From Mucilaginibacter mali (GTDB lineage: Bacteria; Bacteroidota; Bacteroidia; Sphingobacteriales; Sphingobacteriaceae), in contig NZ_CP054139.1 in NCBI RefSeq assembly GCF_013283875.1, forward strand, positions 4,650,001-4,714,000: a stretch of 64,000 nt of DNA, given 5' to 3'. Positions 35,309 through 43,723 of this stretch are shown in pieces. Within the stretch, counting starts at the first letter, position 1. Each line of letters opens with the position of its first letter. A model generated the notes under the pieces. That model did no database searches. It had not been told where the DNA came from and saw nothing but the letters and a program-made list of their open reading frames with translations. Position numbers and translations under genes: made by a program.

Positions 35309-35645
35309 AATTATGCTTCGCTTTAATGCAAAACCCAAGGGAAAGTACCGATAATATCCATTATAAATGGTGGCGAAAACTTGTCAGCACCCTCAAAAAC
35401 CGGGGTAGTAGTGAACAAATGATTTTCTGAACAAACACCTATATAAAGCTGGAAATCAAGATGTTGTGTGTTCATTTTTTGTTCAAAAAACGAGGGTTTT
35501 TGTTCATTTTTTCTTGAAACCGATAACTTGTCCCGCGAGATAGGAGTTTTTCAGCTTTAAAAACGTACTATACAATAATCTCCACGGAGAGGTTTAGCTC
35601 ATCATTCAACAGTTCCTTCCTTCGCGGCAGCGCTAAGCTAAAGTA
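35309..35645. other. Intergenic region without a gene
   Basis: This stretch between convergent genes has no credible reading frame. It contains three TTTTTGTTCA-like units between about 35474 and 35510. Nothing else stands out. Confidence 0.5.
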
Positions 35646-36647
35646 TTACCTCGTTCCCGCCCACCTAAACTTACCCACCTTGTTATTCAATATATCAGCG
35701 GTAAAGATATTCCCCTTTCGGTCAATCGCCACATCATGATACCAGGTAACAGGCTGCCGCCCGTCCGGGCCAATTGATGCAAACACCCGGGCTACGGTAT
35801 CGCACAGGATTACCGACGAACCATGATGCTTTAGACTAAGCCACGATGTCGGGTCATCAACAAATATCAATTGCCTGGCAACCCGGCTATAGGTTATTCC
35901 GCATATCCTGCCGAAGCCCTTATTCGCAATTTGCTTCAGGAATTTGCCATTAGGGCCAAAAACCTCGATTCGGTTATTCTCCCGGTCGGCCACGTAAACA
36001 TTTCCGGCCCCGTCAAGGGTGATACCGTGCGGAATGTTGAACTGCCCATTGCTGCTACCTTTAGTACCCCATTGCAGTAAGTATTTTCCAGCACTCGAAA
36101 ATTTCACCACCCGGCTATTTCCGTATCCATCGCTTACATAAAAAGAACCATCGGGCGCTACGGCTACATCGGTTGGCTGATCGAAGTGGCGGGCATCATT
36201 GCCGGGTATACCTGCCACACCCAGCCGCATCAGCAGTTTACCATCATGCGTAAATTTAAACACCTGGTGCAGGCCAACATCAGTAAGCCAAACGTTATCG
36301 GCGCTATCGACAGTCAATCCATGCGGCATTACGAATAAGTGATCGCCCCAACTACTGATAAGCTTCCCCGTCTTATTATCAAGCAATAAAACCGTTTTCT
36401 GCGCGATGGGCGTAGTTGGCTTAGCGCCGATCAGCGGCCAAACGCGGCTGCCGCGCCTAAATACAAATATGTTTTGCGATGTATCAACCCCAATACCGGC
36501 CGGGTTGCCCAAGTGCAGGGTATCAGGCAAAGCGGGCCAGTTTTTCACTTGTTGGTAGGGCGCTTTGTTAAACAAAGGCCTGGGCCGCTTGCACGAAGAC
36601 AGTAAACATGAACAGGCAAGCAAACACACTACAGCTTTAAAATACAT
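35646..36647 (-). CDS. Peptidyl-alpha-hydroxyglycine amidating lyase-like lipoprotein
   Basis: The 333-residue protein has a lipobox (LLSSC, C19) and an NHL-type six-bladed beta-propeller. It aligns by eye with the lyase half (PAL) of animal peptidylglycine amidating monooxygenase. 'MPHGLTVDSADNVWLTDVGL' carries the zinc ligand His109, 'QPTDVAVAP' and 'YVSDGYGNSRVVKF' the catalytic Tyr175, 'IPHGITL' zinc His207, 'VADRENNRIEVF' Arg222, and 'YHDVAID' zinc His304. A 'FRRGSRVW' motif supplies Arg65. The disulfide cysteine next to the Tyr in animals is absent. It would cleave C-terminal alpha-hydroxyglycine peptides to amides plus glyoxylate. No monooxygenase partner is in the window. Confidence 0.85.
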   Translation of the reverse strand: MYFKAVVCLLACSCLLSSCKRPRPLFNKAPYQQVKNWPALPDTLHLGNPAGIGVDTSQNIFVFRRGSRVWPLIGAKPTTPIAQKTVLLLDNKTGKLISSWGDHLFVMPHGLTVDSADNVWLTDVGLHQVFKFTHDGKLLMRLGVAGIPGNDARHFDQPTDVAVAPDGSFYVSDGYGNSRVVKFSSAGKYLLQWGTKGSSNGQFNIPHGITLDGAGNVYVADRENNRIEVFGPNGKFLKQIANKGFGRICGITYSRVARQLIFVDDPTSWLSLKHHGSSVILCDTVARVFASIGPDGRQPVTWYHDVAIDRKGNIFTADILNNKVGKFRWAGTR

Positions 36648-36664
36648 GCTATAAAAATAAGAAA

Positions 36665-36691
36665 ACCGCAGGCGGTACTAAAACCTGCGGT
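36665..36691 (-). terminator. Intrinsic terminator of the TM2-domain gene
   Basis: ACCGCAGG and CCTGCGGT form an 8-bp stem around an 11-nt loop. On the minus strand it is followed by TTTTCTTATTTTTA. It lies 27 bp after the minus-strand TM2 stop and isolates it from the PAL-like gene. Confidence 0.8.
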
Positions 36692-36717
36692 GTTTACAAA
36701 TGAATGATGATGAGGTA

Positions 36718-37086
36718 TTAATAGCCCATGCCCATTTTAACCATCTGCATGCTTTCGAAGGCCATTTTCTTGTTGTACTCAAGGGCAAGGTCTTTATGGT
36801 TCACCAGGTCTACAATGGTACCGATAAGGCAGAACCCGCCGGTGAAAAGGTATAACAGCCCCATACCTACCTGCCCTAACACAAAGCGTTGCACACCGGC
36901 TACTACTACAAAGCCAAGCAGGGTAAACAGCAGGATATCCTGCGGGCTTTTGCGCTTGCCCGAATAGATGTTGTAGAAATACTTTTGCTGATTTTCATCT
37001 AAACCGGCAGTTGCTTGCTGCAAATAGCCTAACTCTTCGTGGGTAATACCGGGAAGCATCATGTAGGCATTATTGAAATTTTCCAT
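36718..37086 (-). CDS. TM2 domain-containing membrane protein
   Basis: The 122-residue protein has a polar N-terminal half (1-45) and two tightly linked helices forming the TM2 domain: 'LLGFVVVAGVQRFVLGQVGM' and 'GLLYLFTGGFCLIGTIVDLV'. In the TM2 pattern the second helix is followed by an Asp and a short polar tail. The role of TM2 proteins in bacteria is unclear. It is monocistronic with its own terminator. Confidence 0.85.
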   Translation of the reverse strand: MENFNNAYMMLPGITHEELGYLQQATAGLDENQQKYFYNIYSGKRKSPQDILLFTLLGFVVVAGVQRFVLGQVGMGLLYLFTGGFCLIGTIVDLVNHKDLALEYNKKMAFESMQMVKMGMGY

Positions 37087-37235
37087 TTTATTGATTGTTT
37101 TGGTGGTTGCTTGTGATTTATTTACGATGTAAAACTAAGGTAGTATTAAAAAATCACCTACACAATATTGGCAAACACTGGCTACATGTCGGCAAATGGG
37201 GTGTTTTTAGCGGTTAAATGGCGGGTAACCCATTT

Positions 37236-37315
37236 GTCATGCCGAACTTGTTTCGGCACCTGATTAGTCGCCGGCAGGCATTGCATATAAGGTACAGAAA
37301 CAAGTCCGGCATGAC
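37236..37315. repeat. Dispersed palindromic repeat R3, copy b
   Basis: The ends GTCATGCCGAACTTGTTTC and GAAACAAGTCCGGCATGAC are complementary with one mismatch. It lies 47 bp upstream of the TlpA-like gene, between divergent genes. Confidence 0.8.
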
Positions 37316-37362
37316 GTTTTATCTATACTTTTCCCTATCTTCACTCATCAAATTCCATCATC

Positions 37363-38718
37363 ATGAAAATTAAAGGCATACTGTTGCTGCTTATTGCCGC
37401 CGCTACGGCTATTCATTTTACACTGGCTCCGCCTCCCGGCACGGTAACCATTACCGGCAGCATCATCCACATTAATAATAAAATGCAGGTGGCCGATATG
37501 TCTGAAATGAAAAGCCTGGTACTGCCTAATGATGCCCGCACTTTTATTCCGGATAGCGCGGGGAATTTTACGGTATCCTTTAAGCTGGATAAGCCCAATT
37601 ATTTTAGGATTGGCCGCAACATCCTGTACCTTTCGCCCGGCGATAACCTGAAGGTAGCGCTGGATTATAACGCGCCCGAAAAAGCGGTGATCACCGGCCC
37701 GGGCGCCGAAGCCAATAATTATTTAAGAGGCACACCCTTCCCGCATGGCGGCTCGTTCCTTAACGCGGGGAGCCGTATTAAAAAAACCACGCAGTTAACC
37801 ATCGATACCATTTTGGCTATCGGTCGCGCACGTGAGCAGGAGCTGGCTAAAGTGCAGAATATCTCACCCAAATTCAGGGAATACGAACAGGCCCGTATCA
37901 AAGCCGATATAGTGAACAGCATTGGCAGCATGGCTGTTTATTATCCCATGATGCGCAAAATGAACCGCGATTCTGTCCCGGCATTCCAGGCTGCATTTAA
38001 AAAACAAACAGAGCCGATGATGGCGCAATACGGCAAAGGCTTCATCAACCCCGATTACCTGAAACTGGAAGTTTACGCCAGCGTGGTTGAGGATGTGATG
38101 GATAAAAACGATAATTCGGCCGCGGCTGCACAGATAAAGGATTGGCTAAAGGCATCGGAAGTAGCTTACCAGATCCAGCATATGGGTAGCAAGGCAGAAG
38201 TGATCGCCAAAAAAGCCCAGGTTGATGCTATCGCCAGTCCGGTTTATCGCTCGGCTGTGCAGGATACCTATAGCAACCTGATAAAATTTGGCAACGGCGA
38301 TAAAGCGATTGATTTTACCGCCATGACCGCCGACGGCAAAAAGATAAAGCTGAGCGATATGCAGGGCAAGATCATTTTCGTAGACATTTGGGCCACCTGG
38401 TGCGGCCCCTGCATTGCCGAACTGCCTTACCTTGAAAAACTGAAAGAGAAATACAAAGACAATAAAGACCTGGTTTTTGTATCACTATCTATCGACGATA
38501 ATCGCGCCGCCTGGAAAGAGAAACTTAAAAGTATGAACGCCGACGGTGTACAATGCATTACCGACCGCAGCAGTTTGAATGATTACTCGGTAATTGATAT
38601 CCCACGCACCATCGTGATCAACAAGGATTTTAAGATAACCGCCATGAAGGGCAACCTGCCATCGGCCAAGCAAACCGGTAAGTTGCTGGATGATATGCTG
38701 GCAGGTGTGGTGAAATAG
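37363..38718 (+). CDS. TlpA family thiol:disulfide oxidoreductase with DUF4369-type N-terminus
   Basis: The 451-residue protein has a signal or anchor sequence (1-22), an N-terminal beta-rich domain of about 100 residues (similar to the DUF4369 domains common in Bacteroidota TlpA proteins), a helical linker, and a C-terminal thioredoxin domain. Its 'DIWATWCGPCIAELPYLEKL' holds the redox pair C347/C350, and 'VIDIPRTIVINKDFKI' the cis-proline (Pro in IPRT). It probably reduces disulfides in periplasmic or outer-membrane proteins. It is monocistronic. Confidence 0.92.
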   Translation: MKIKGILLLLIAAATAIHFTLAPPPGTVTITGSIIHINNKMQVADMSEMKSLVLPNDARTFIPDSAGNFTVSFKLDKPNYFRIGRNILYLSPGDNLKVALDYNAPEKAVITGPGAEANNYLRGTPFPHGGSFLNAGSRIKKTTQLTIDTILAIGRAREQELAKVQNISPKFREYEQARIKADIVNSIGSMAVYYPMMRKMNRDSVPAFQAAFKKQTEPMMAQYGKGFINPDYLKLEVYASVVEDVMDKNDNSAAAAQIKDWLKASEVAYQIQHMGSKAEVIAKKAQVDAIASPVYRSAVQDTYSNLIKFGNGDKAIDFTAMTADGKKIKLSDMQGKIIFVDIWATWCGPCIAELPYLEKLKEKYKDNKDLVFVSLSIDDNRAAWKEKLKSMNADGVQCITDRSSLNDYSVIDIPRTIVINKDFKITAMKGNLPSAKQTGKLLDDMLAGVVK

Positions 38719-38771
38719 ATCGCCCTGGCGGCGCTTTCCTTCGAACTGCACATGATAGGTCGAACAAAAGC

Positions 38772-38860
38772 GTCATGCCGAACTTGTTTCGGGATCTCAT
38801 TTGCAAAGATTAAGCATGACGGGCTTGTATGATAGGATGCTGAAACAAGTTCGGCATGAC
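38772..38860. repeat. Dispersed palindromic repeat R3, copy c
   Basis: The ends GTCATGCCGAACTTGTTTC and GAAACAAGTTCGGCATGAC are fully complementary over 19 bp. It sits between convergent genes. Confidence 0.82.
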
Positions 38861-38876
38861 ATTATATTATTTAGCC

Positions 38877-40139
38877 TTACCCCTTTACTACCTCATGCTT
38901 CTTCACATAATCCGGGTCGATATCTACGCCGAGGCCCGGGCCTTGCGGTATCTGCACTACACCGTTCTCGCTTTTTAGCGATGATGTTTTGCACTCGAAA
39001 GGCAAGTCCTTGCTCAGGTCCTTAAACTCGTGGAAGCGGCCCGCGTTGGGGATTGCCGAAATGAAATGCGCCAGGTATACATAACCAAATCCATCGCCGG
39101 TGGTGTGCGGGGTGCATACCTTACCTGTAACCTGCGCCATGCGTGCCACCTTCATCGACCGGATCATGCCGCCGAAGTAAAACTGGTCTTGCTGTACTAC
39201 CTTCAGCGCGTTGGTAGCTATCAGCCAGCGGAAGTTGTGGATACTGGGTTCCTGCTCGCCACCGGCAACGGGGATGTTCAGCGCAGCGGCAACCTGCCGG
39301 GTTTCCTCGTACCAATCAAACGGAACAGGCTCCTCGTAAAAATCGTACTTGTACTCCTCCATGATCTTGCCGATGGCGATGGCCTCCTTCACATCGTACG
39401 ATCCGTTGGCATCGGCTGATATGACCATATCATCGCCAAAGGTTTTGCGCACCATAGGAATTAAGCGTGCAGAGCGGTTGGCCGGATATTCGGGGTGGCT
39501 CATGCGGCCACCCAGCTTAAATTTAATAGCCTTCGCCTTCGATTCGGACAGTTGCTTTTGCAGATGCTCTATAGTGAGTTCGGGTGTAATATCGCGCTCG
39601 CTATTGGCCTGGTAAACATTTATCTGTTTATGATGGATATCGCCGATCAATTGCCCGATGGATTTGTTAGCAATGCGCCCCATCATATCCAGTATGGCAA
39701 ACTCCAGCGTGGCCAGCGGGTTCCAAAGGGCAATGCCCTGTAGTTTGTAATTGCTGTCGTACACGTAAACCTCGTTCAGCAAAGCTTCCAGGTTGCGGGC
39801 ATCCTTGCCAATAAAGTAAGGCTGCACCCTATTCACAAAAACAGGGTACAGGTACTTCATCTGCAAGCTATTCCCTACCGACATGCCCACAGCCCCATCC
39901 TTTGAGCGTACCCGGCACAGGAATGTGTTTTTATACCGCAGCAGTTCGATGGTTTCGATAATTACCGGATCCTTAAACAACTCCTTTTTAAACACGGGCC
40001 GGTTCATCGCCTCATCCAGTTTGGTATAATCGGGCTCACCGATGATAGGATAATCAGCAGCCTGCGATGAAAAAGGCAGTGCAGCAGCCATGCCGCCCAA
40101 AGCAGCCGTAGCCAAAAATTTACGCCGGTTAGTATGCAT
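38877..40139 (-). CDS. Tat-exported enolase-superfamily enzyme (mandelate racemase/muconate lactonizing type)
   Basis: From the ATG at 40139 (420 residues) the N-terminus 'NRRKFLATAALGGMAAALPF' is a twin-arginine-type signal (RRKF). The barrel has the MLE/MR pattern: 'KAIKFKLGGR' (catalytic KxK lysine), metal ligands in 'ISADANGSYD', 'FYEEPVPF' and 'VAGGEQEP', and a late 'CTPHTTGDGFG' with histidine. The family abstracts a proton next to a carboxylate, as in sugar-acid dehydratases or racemases. Export is unusual for this superfamily but occurs in Bacteroidota. The substrate is unknown. Confidence 0.85.
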   Translation of the reverse strand: MHTNRRKFLATAALGGMAAALPFSSQAADYPIIGEPDYTKLDEAMNRPVFKKELFKDPVIIETIELLRYKNTFLCRVRSKDGAVGMSVGNSLQMKYLYPVFVNRVQPYFIGKDARNLEALLNEVYVYDSNYKLQGIALWNPLATLEFAILDMMGRIANKSIGQLIGDIHHKQINVYQANSERDITPELTIEHLQKQLSESKAKAIKFKLGGRMSHPEYPANRSARLIPMVRKTFGDDMVISADANGSYDVKEAIAIGKIMEEYKYDFYEEPVPFDWYEETRQVAAALNIPVAGGEQEPSIHNFRWLIATNALKVVQQDQFYFGGMIRSMKVARMAQVTGKVCTPHTTGDGFGYVYLAHFISAIPNAGRFHEFKDLSKDLPFECKTSSLKSENGVVQIPQGPGLGVDIDPDYVKKHEVVKG

Positions 40140-40269
40140 ACAAATGTTGTTTAACGGCCTGCGGACGGGGAGCCGGCAAGCCATGGTTTATCTTTTGGTT
40201 TGTAGCACCTAATATATCGAAAGCGGTTTGATTAAACTGTACTGTGGTGTACTGGTGTGCCTTTATATT

Positions 40270-41349
40270 TTACTTATAAAACGGTGGCTTCACCACTTTT
40301 GCTTTTATCTTATTATCGCGTATCAGGATGTAGATCTCGGTATCTTCCTTGGCAAACTCGTTCTTTACGTAACCCATGCCAATTGCCTTTTGCAGCGATG
40401 GTGATTGTGTACCCGATGTTACCCGGCCAATGTTATTACCGTCGGCATCCACAATTACGTAATCATGACGGGGGATGCCGCGGTCTATCATTTCAAAACC
40501 TACCAGCTTTTGCTTAACACCTTCGGTTTTTTGTTGCTGTAGATTGGTACTGTTCACAAAATCCTTGCTGAACTTGGTTACCCAACCCAAGCCGGCTTCC
40601 AGCGGCGATGTATTATCGTCGATATCGTTACCGTACAGGCAGAAACCCATCTCCAGGCGCAGGGTATCGCGTGCGCCTAAACCAATTGGTTTAATGCCAA
40701 AAGCTTCGCCGGCGGCAAATACCGCATTCCACAGCTTTTCGGCGTGTTCGTTATCTACATAAAGCTCAAAACCACCGGCACCGGTATAGCCTGTAGCCGA
40801 TATCACCACATTATCGATCCCGGCGAATTTGCCTTTCTTGAAAGTGTAGTACTCCATCGAACCCAAGTCCGTATCGGTTAAACTTTGCAGCGCCTCGGCA
40901 GCTTTAGGACCTTGAACGGCCAACAGCGAGGTACGGTCGGAGATATCCTTCATATCCACGCCCATGGTATTGTGCTTACTGATCCAGTTCCAATCCTTCT
41001 CAATGTTCGACGCGTTGACTACCAGCATATAGGTTTTATCATCTATGCGATATACCAGCAGGTCGTCAACAATACCGCCATCTTCGTTAGGCAGGCACGA
41101 GTATTGCACCTTGCCGTCATAAAGCTTCGAAGCATCGTTGCTGGTTACACGTTGGATCAGGTCGATAGCTTTTTCGCCTTTCAGTATAAATTCGCCCATG
41201 TGGCTTACATCGAAAACGCCAACGCCTTTGCGTACGGTTTCGTGTTCGGCGTTGATGCCGGCGTACTGCACAGGCATGTTGTAACCTGCAAAAGGCACCA
41301 TTTTGGCGCCCAGGGAAATATGCTTATCTGTTAAAGCGGTATTTTTCAT
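40270..41349 (-). CDS. gcvT: Aminomethyltransferase, glycine cleavage system T protein
   Basis: The 359-residue protein is a full-length GcvT. 'VPFAGYNMPVQYAGINAEHE' and 'GVFDVSHMGEFILKG' open the folate-binding domain, 'ISATGYTGAGGFELYV' is the central motif, and 'VTSGTQSPSLQKAIGMGYV' closes it. It transfers the aminomethyl carbon of glycine from lipoylated H protein to tetrahydrofolate, releasing ammonia. The P and H protein genes are not in this window, so the system is split. No glycine riboswitch is visible in the 42-bp upstream gap. Confidence 0.96.
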   Translation of the reverse strand: MKNTALTDKHISLGAKMVPFAGYNMPVQYAGINAEHETVRKGVGVFDVSHMGEFILKGEKAIDLIQRVTSNDASKLYDGKVQYSCLPNEDGGIVDDLLVYRIDDKTYMLVVNASNIEKDWNWISKHNTMGVDMKDISDRTSLLAVQGPKAAEALQSLTDTDLGSMEYYTFKKGKFAGIDNVVISATGYTGAGGFELYVDNEHAEKLWNAVFAAGEAFGIKPIGLGARDTLRLEMGFCLYGNDIDDNTSPLEAGLGWVTKFSKDFVNSTNLQQQKTEGVKQKLVGFEMIDRGIPRHDYVIVDADGNNIGRVTSGTQSPSLQKAIGMGYVKNEFAKEDTEIYILIRDNKIKAKVVKPPFYK

Positions 41350-41391
41350 GCAAAATTAAATTTGGTGCAATATTAAATAAAATTAACCATA

Positions 41392-42591
41392 TCAGTCCCC
41401 TATCACTTTTTTGTAAAACATTACCAGCCGGGTGCTGATAGCGTGGATATCGTGCTGACTTTCTATCATGCGGCGGGCATTCAGGCCTATGGTACGGCAA
41501 AACTCCTCGTCGGATACGCAACGTTTTATCGCCTTAAAAAACTCCTCGCGGGTATCGGCAATCAATATATTGGCGCCATCATGATATTGGATGCCCTCGG
41601 CGCCAAGACTGGTGGAGATGATACACTTTTGCATGGCCATCCCCTCTACTATCTTCACCCGCATACCGCCACCTGATAACAGCGGCACGATCATGATGGC
41701 CTTACTGTTCACAAATTCCAGCGCGTCGTCAACCTCGCCCTGGATGTAAATTTTGCCCATCACCTCGTATTCGTCAAACTGCTCGGGGATATCGTTGCCG
41801 GCCACATAAAAGCGGGTGCGTAGTTCGCCATTTACCAGGTGATTATGAAAATTCTCTAAAAACCATTCTATCCCCTCGCGGTTGGGCATCCAGCTTAGCG
41901 AGCCTAAAAAGAACAGGCTGGGGAACTCGGTCTTCTGTGGCTCGGGACGGTATTTATCCATGTCTATCCCTACTGGGATCACTTCGATATACTGTTTCGC
42001 GCCATAATCCTCCATGGTTTTTTTATCCTGCCCGGTAAACACCGCGATGGCGTCGAAGCTGTTCAATATCTCCAGCTCATATTTTTTTATCCGGTTGGAT
42101 ATCATATTCAGGAAGAACCGTTTGATAGGGTCCTGCTTTTGCATGGCCAGGCGGTGCCATACCTGGTGCTCGATATTATGCGCGCGATAAACCAACTTAG
42201 CCTTGGTGTTTTTGCGTACGCTCTCCAGGTAGGGCGCTACAAATAAACCTTCAAACTGAATGATATCATAGGCCGTATTCCGCACCTCGCGTACCAGCAG
42301 GCGCTCGAAGGCCGCATCATGATAACGGTCGATAGCCGAGTGCTTGTTAAACAAGCGGTTAATGGCATCGCGGAATGATGTAGTGGTATCTATATTGTAC
42401 GACCGGTAGTTGATCCGGGTCAGCAGCTCGTCCTGCTCCACCTCCTTATCGGTTTTTTTTTGATCGTTAAGCGAAACCAGTGATACCTCGTGCCCCTTGT
42501 CAACTAAGCCGCGTATCGTATTGCCTACCACAATGGGGTAGCCGCCGTTTTGAGGGAACGGGATGCGGTGGGTTAGTATCAATATTTTCAC
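41392..42591 (-). CDS. Glycosyltransferase, GT4-like (GT-B fold)
   Basis: The 399-residue protein starts 'MKILILTHRIPFPQNGGYPI', a typical donor-domain N-terminus of GT-B glycosyltransferases. It has 'YRAHNIEHQVWHRLA' in the acceptor region and 'VPLLSGGGMRVKIVEGMAMQ' with the conserved E-x7-E-like sugar-nucleotide site near the C-terminus. It transfers a sugar from an activated donor, probably to a cell-surface glycan. It lies 42 bp upstream of gcvT on the same strand, but functional linkage is not obvious. Confidence 0.88.
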   Translation of the reverse strand: MKILILTHRIPFPQNGGYPIVVGNTIRGLVDKGHEVSLVSLNDQKKTDKEVEQDELLTRINYRSYNIDTTTSFRDAINRLFNKHSAIDRYHDAAFERLLVREVRNTAYDIIQFEGLFVAPYLESVRKNTKAKLVYRAHNIEHQVWHRLAMQKQDPIKRFFLNMISNRIKKYELEILNSFDAIAVFTGQDKKTMEDYGAKQYIEVIPVGIDMDKYRPEPQKTEFPSLFFLGSLSWMPNREGIEWFLENFHNHLVNGELRTRFYVAGNDIPEQFDEYEVMGKIYIQGEVDDALEFVNSKAIMIVPLLSGGGMRVKIVEGMAMQKCIISTSLGAEGIQYHDGANILIADTREEFFKAIKRCVSDEEFCRTIGLNARRMIESQHDIHAISTRLVMFYKKVIGD

Positions 42592-42650
42592 AAAAGAGCA
42601 GGAATGCGTTGGTTACAAACAAAAATAGCATCCTGCGGGCCGGAAACCAA

Positions 42651-43253
42651 TTATATTTCAAAAATACTTAGCTGTGGGTCGGTAATGCGAAAGGTGCGGC
42701 GATGGTATGGCGTATAGCCCAGCTCTAAAACTTTGTTGCGGTGTTTAATGGTGGGGTAACCCTTATTGCTGTGCCAGTCGTACTCCGGATGTTCTTCGGC
42801 AATTTGCTTCATGTAGTCATCGCGGTAGGTTTTGGCCAGTATGGATGCCGCCGCTATGCTGAAGTATTTGCCGTCGCCCTCCACAATGCAGGCATGTGGT
42901 GTGGTTTGATATTTATTAAAGCGGTTACCGTCGATGATCAAAAACTCGGGCCGCAGGTTCAGCATGTCCAACGCCCTATGCATGGCCAGGAACGACGCAT
43001 TAAGGATGTTGATCTTGTCTATCTCCAAATTATCAACCGATGCCACAGCCCAGGCCACCGCTTTGGCCTCTATTTCGGGGCGCAGCTGGTAACGGTCGGC
43101 TTCCGTCAGCTTTTTCGAATCGTTGAGTAAAGCGTGCTCAAAATCGTGCGAAAGGATCACAGCCGCGGCAAATACCGGCCCGGCCAGGCAACCTCGCCCG
43201 GCTTCATCGCAGCCGGCCTCAAGTAAGTCATGTTGATAACGGGGGAGTAGCAT
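42651..43253 (-). CDS. rnhB: Ribonuclease HII
   Basis: The 200-residue protein is a full-length RNase HII. 'EAGCDEAGRGCLAGPVFAAA' (DEGRG-type motif with the first catalytic Asp-Glu), 'LNDSKKLTEADR', 'IDGN' and 'ASILAKTYRDDYM' are all present, followed by 'DWHSNKGYPTIKHR'. It nicks RNA-DNA hybrids at single ribonucleotides during repair. The C-terminal tail ends LSIFE, about 60 bp before the glycosyltransferase start. Confidence 0.97.
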   Translation of the reverse strand: MLLPRYQHDLLEAGCDEAGRGCLAGPVFAAAVILSHDFEHALLNDSKKLTEADRYQLRPEIEAKAVAWAVASVDNLEIDKINILNASFLAMHRALDMLNLRPEFLIIDGNRFNKYQTTPHACIVEGDGKYFSIAAASILAKTYRDDYMKQIAEEHPEYDWHSNKGYPTIKHRNKVLELGYTPYHRRTFRITDPQLSIFEI

Positions 43254-43342
43254 TTACGCAAAAATACTGCTGTTAATGTGCTGGTCAAAATAATTTGTGA
43301 TATGTTATAGTGTGTTACACTTATTCATTTAATTTTAGGACA

Positions 43343-43717
43343 ATGAAACCGGAGATAAAATATATTGAATTGAAGTCAGGATACAATGATGATGGCCCGG
43401 CATGGATAGGAAAAGTAGAGTTCTCAAAAACCGGCAGAACTATCTATTTTAATGGCCATGCTTTTAAAGGAAATGGACATGGGGATTGCTATGATGTACT
43501 AAGTGGGGAACGATATTGGATAAGCGGGTTAAAAAAAGATAGTACCAACAGGCATTGGGCAGGAAAAGGTAAAATCATGATAGATCGGTCTGTCATAAAC
43601 GAATACCTGAAATATAAAGAATGGAACAGCCTTGATCCGAAATGCTTTGATATTGTTGATATAAAACCTACTGATAAGCAATATTTCACCAAAATCGAGA
43701 ACGATATCTTAGAATGA
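43343..43717 (+). CDS. Uncharacterised small Bacteroidota protein
   Basis: From the ATG at 43343 (124 residues) the sequence 'YIELKSGYNDDGPAWIGKVE' and 'FSKTGRTIYFNGHAFKG' followed by 'YWISGLKKDSTNRHWAGKGK' belongs to a conserved small soluble family. I recall it sometimes being labelled 1-deoxyxylulose-5-phosphate synthase in databases. That label cannot be right for a 124-residue protein lacking any thiamine-binding motif. The function is unknown. Eleven extra codons before the ATG (from 43310) are not supported. Confidence 0.7.
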   Translation: MKPEIKYIELKSGYNDDGPAWIGKVEFSKTGRTIYFNGHAFKGNGHGDCYDVLSGERYWISGLKKDSTNRHWAGKGKIMIDRSVINEYLKYKEWNSLDPKCFDIVDIKPTDKQYFTKIENDILE

Positions 43718-43723
43718 TATGCA

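Noticed and set aside
41350..41391. Glycine riboswitch upstream of gcvT
   Set aside because: The gap is only 42 bp, too short for an aptamer, and it lacks the conserved motifs.
43343..43717. 1-deoxy-D-xylulose-5-phosphate synthase
   Set aside because: I recall related small proteins carrying this label, but 124 residues without thiamine-binding motifs cannot be the enzyme.
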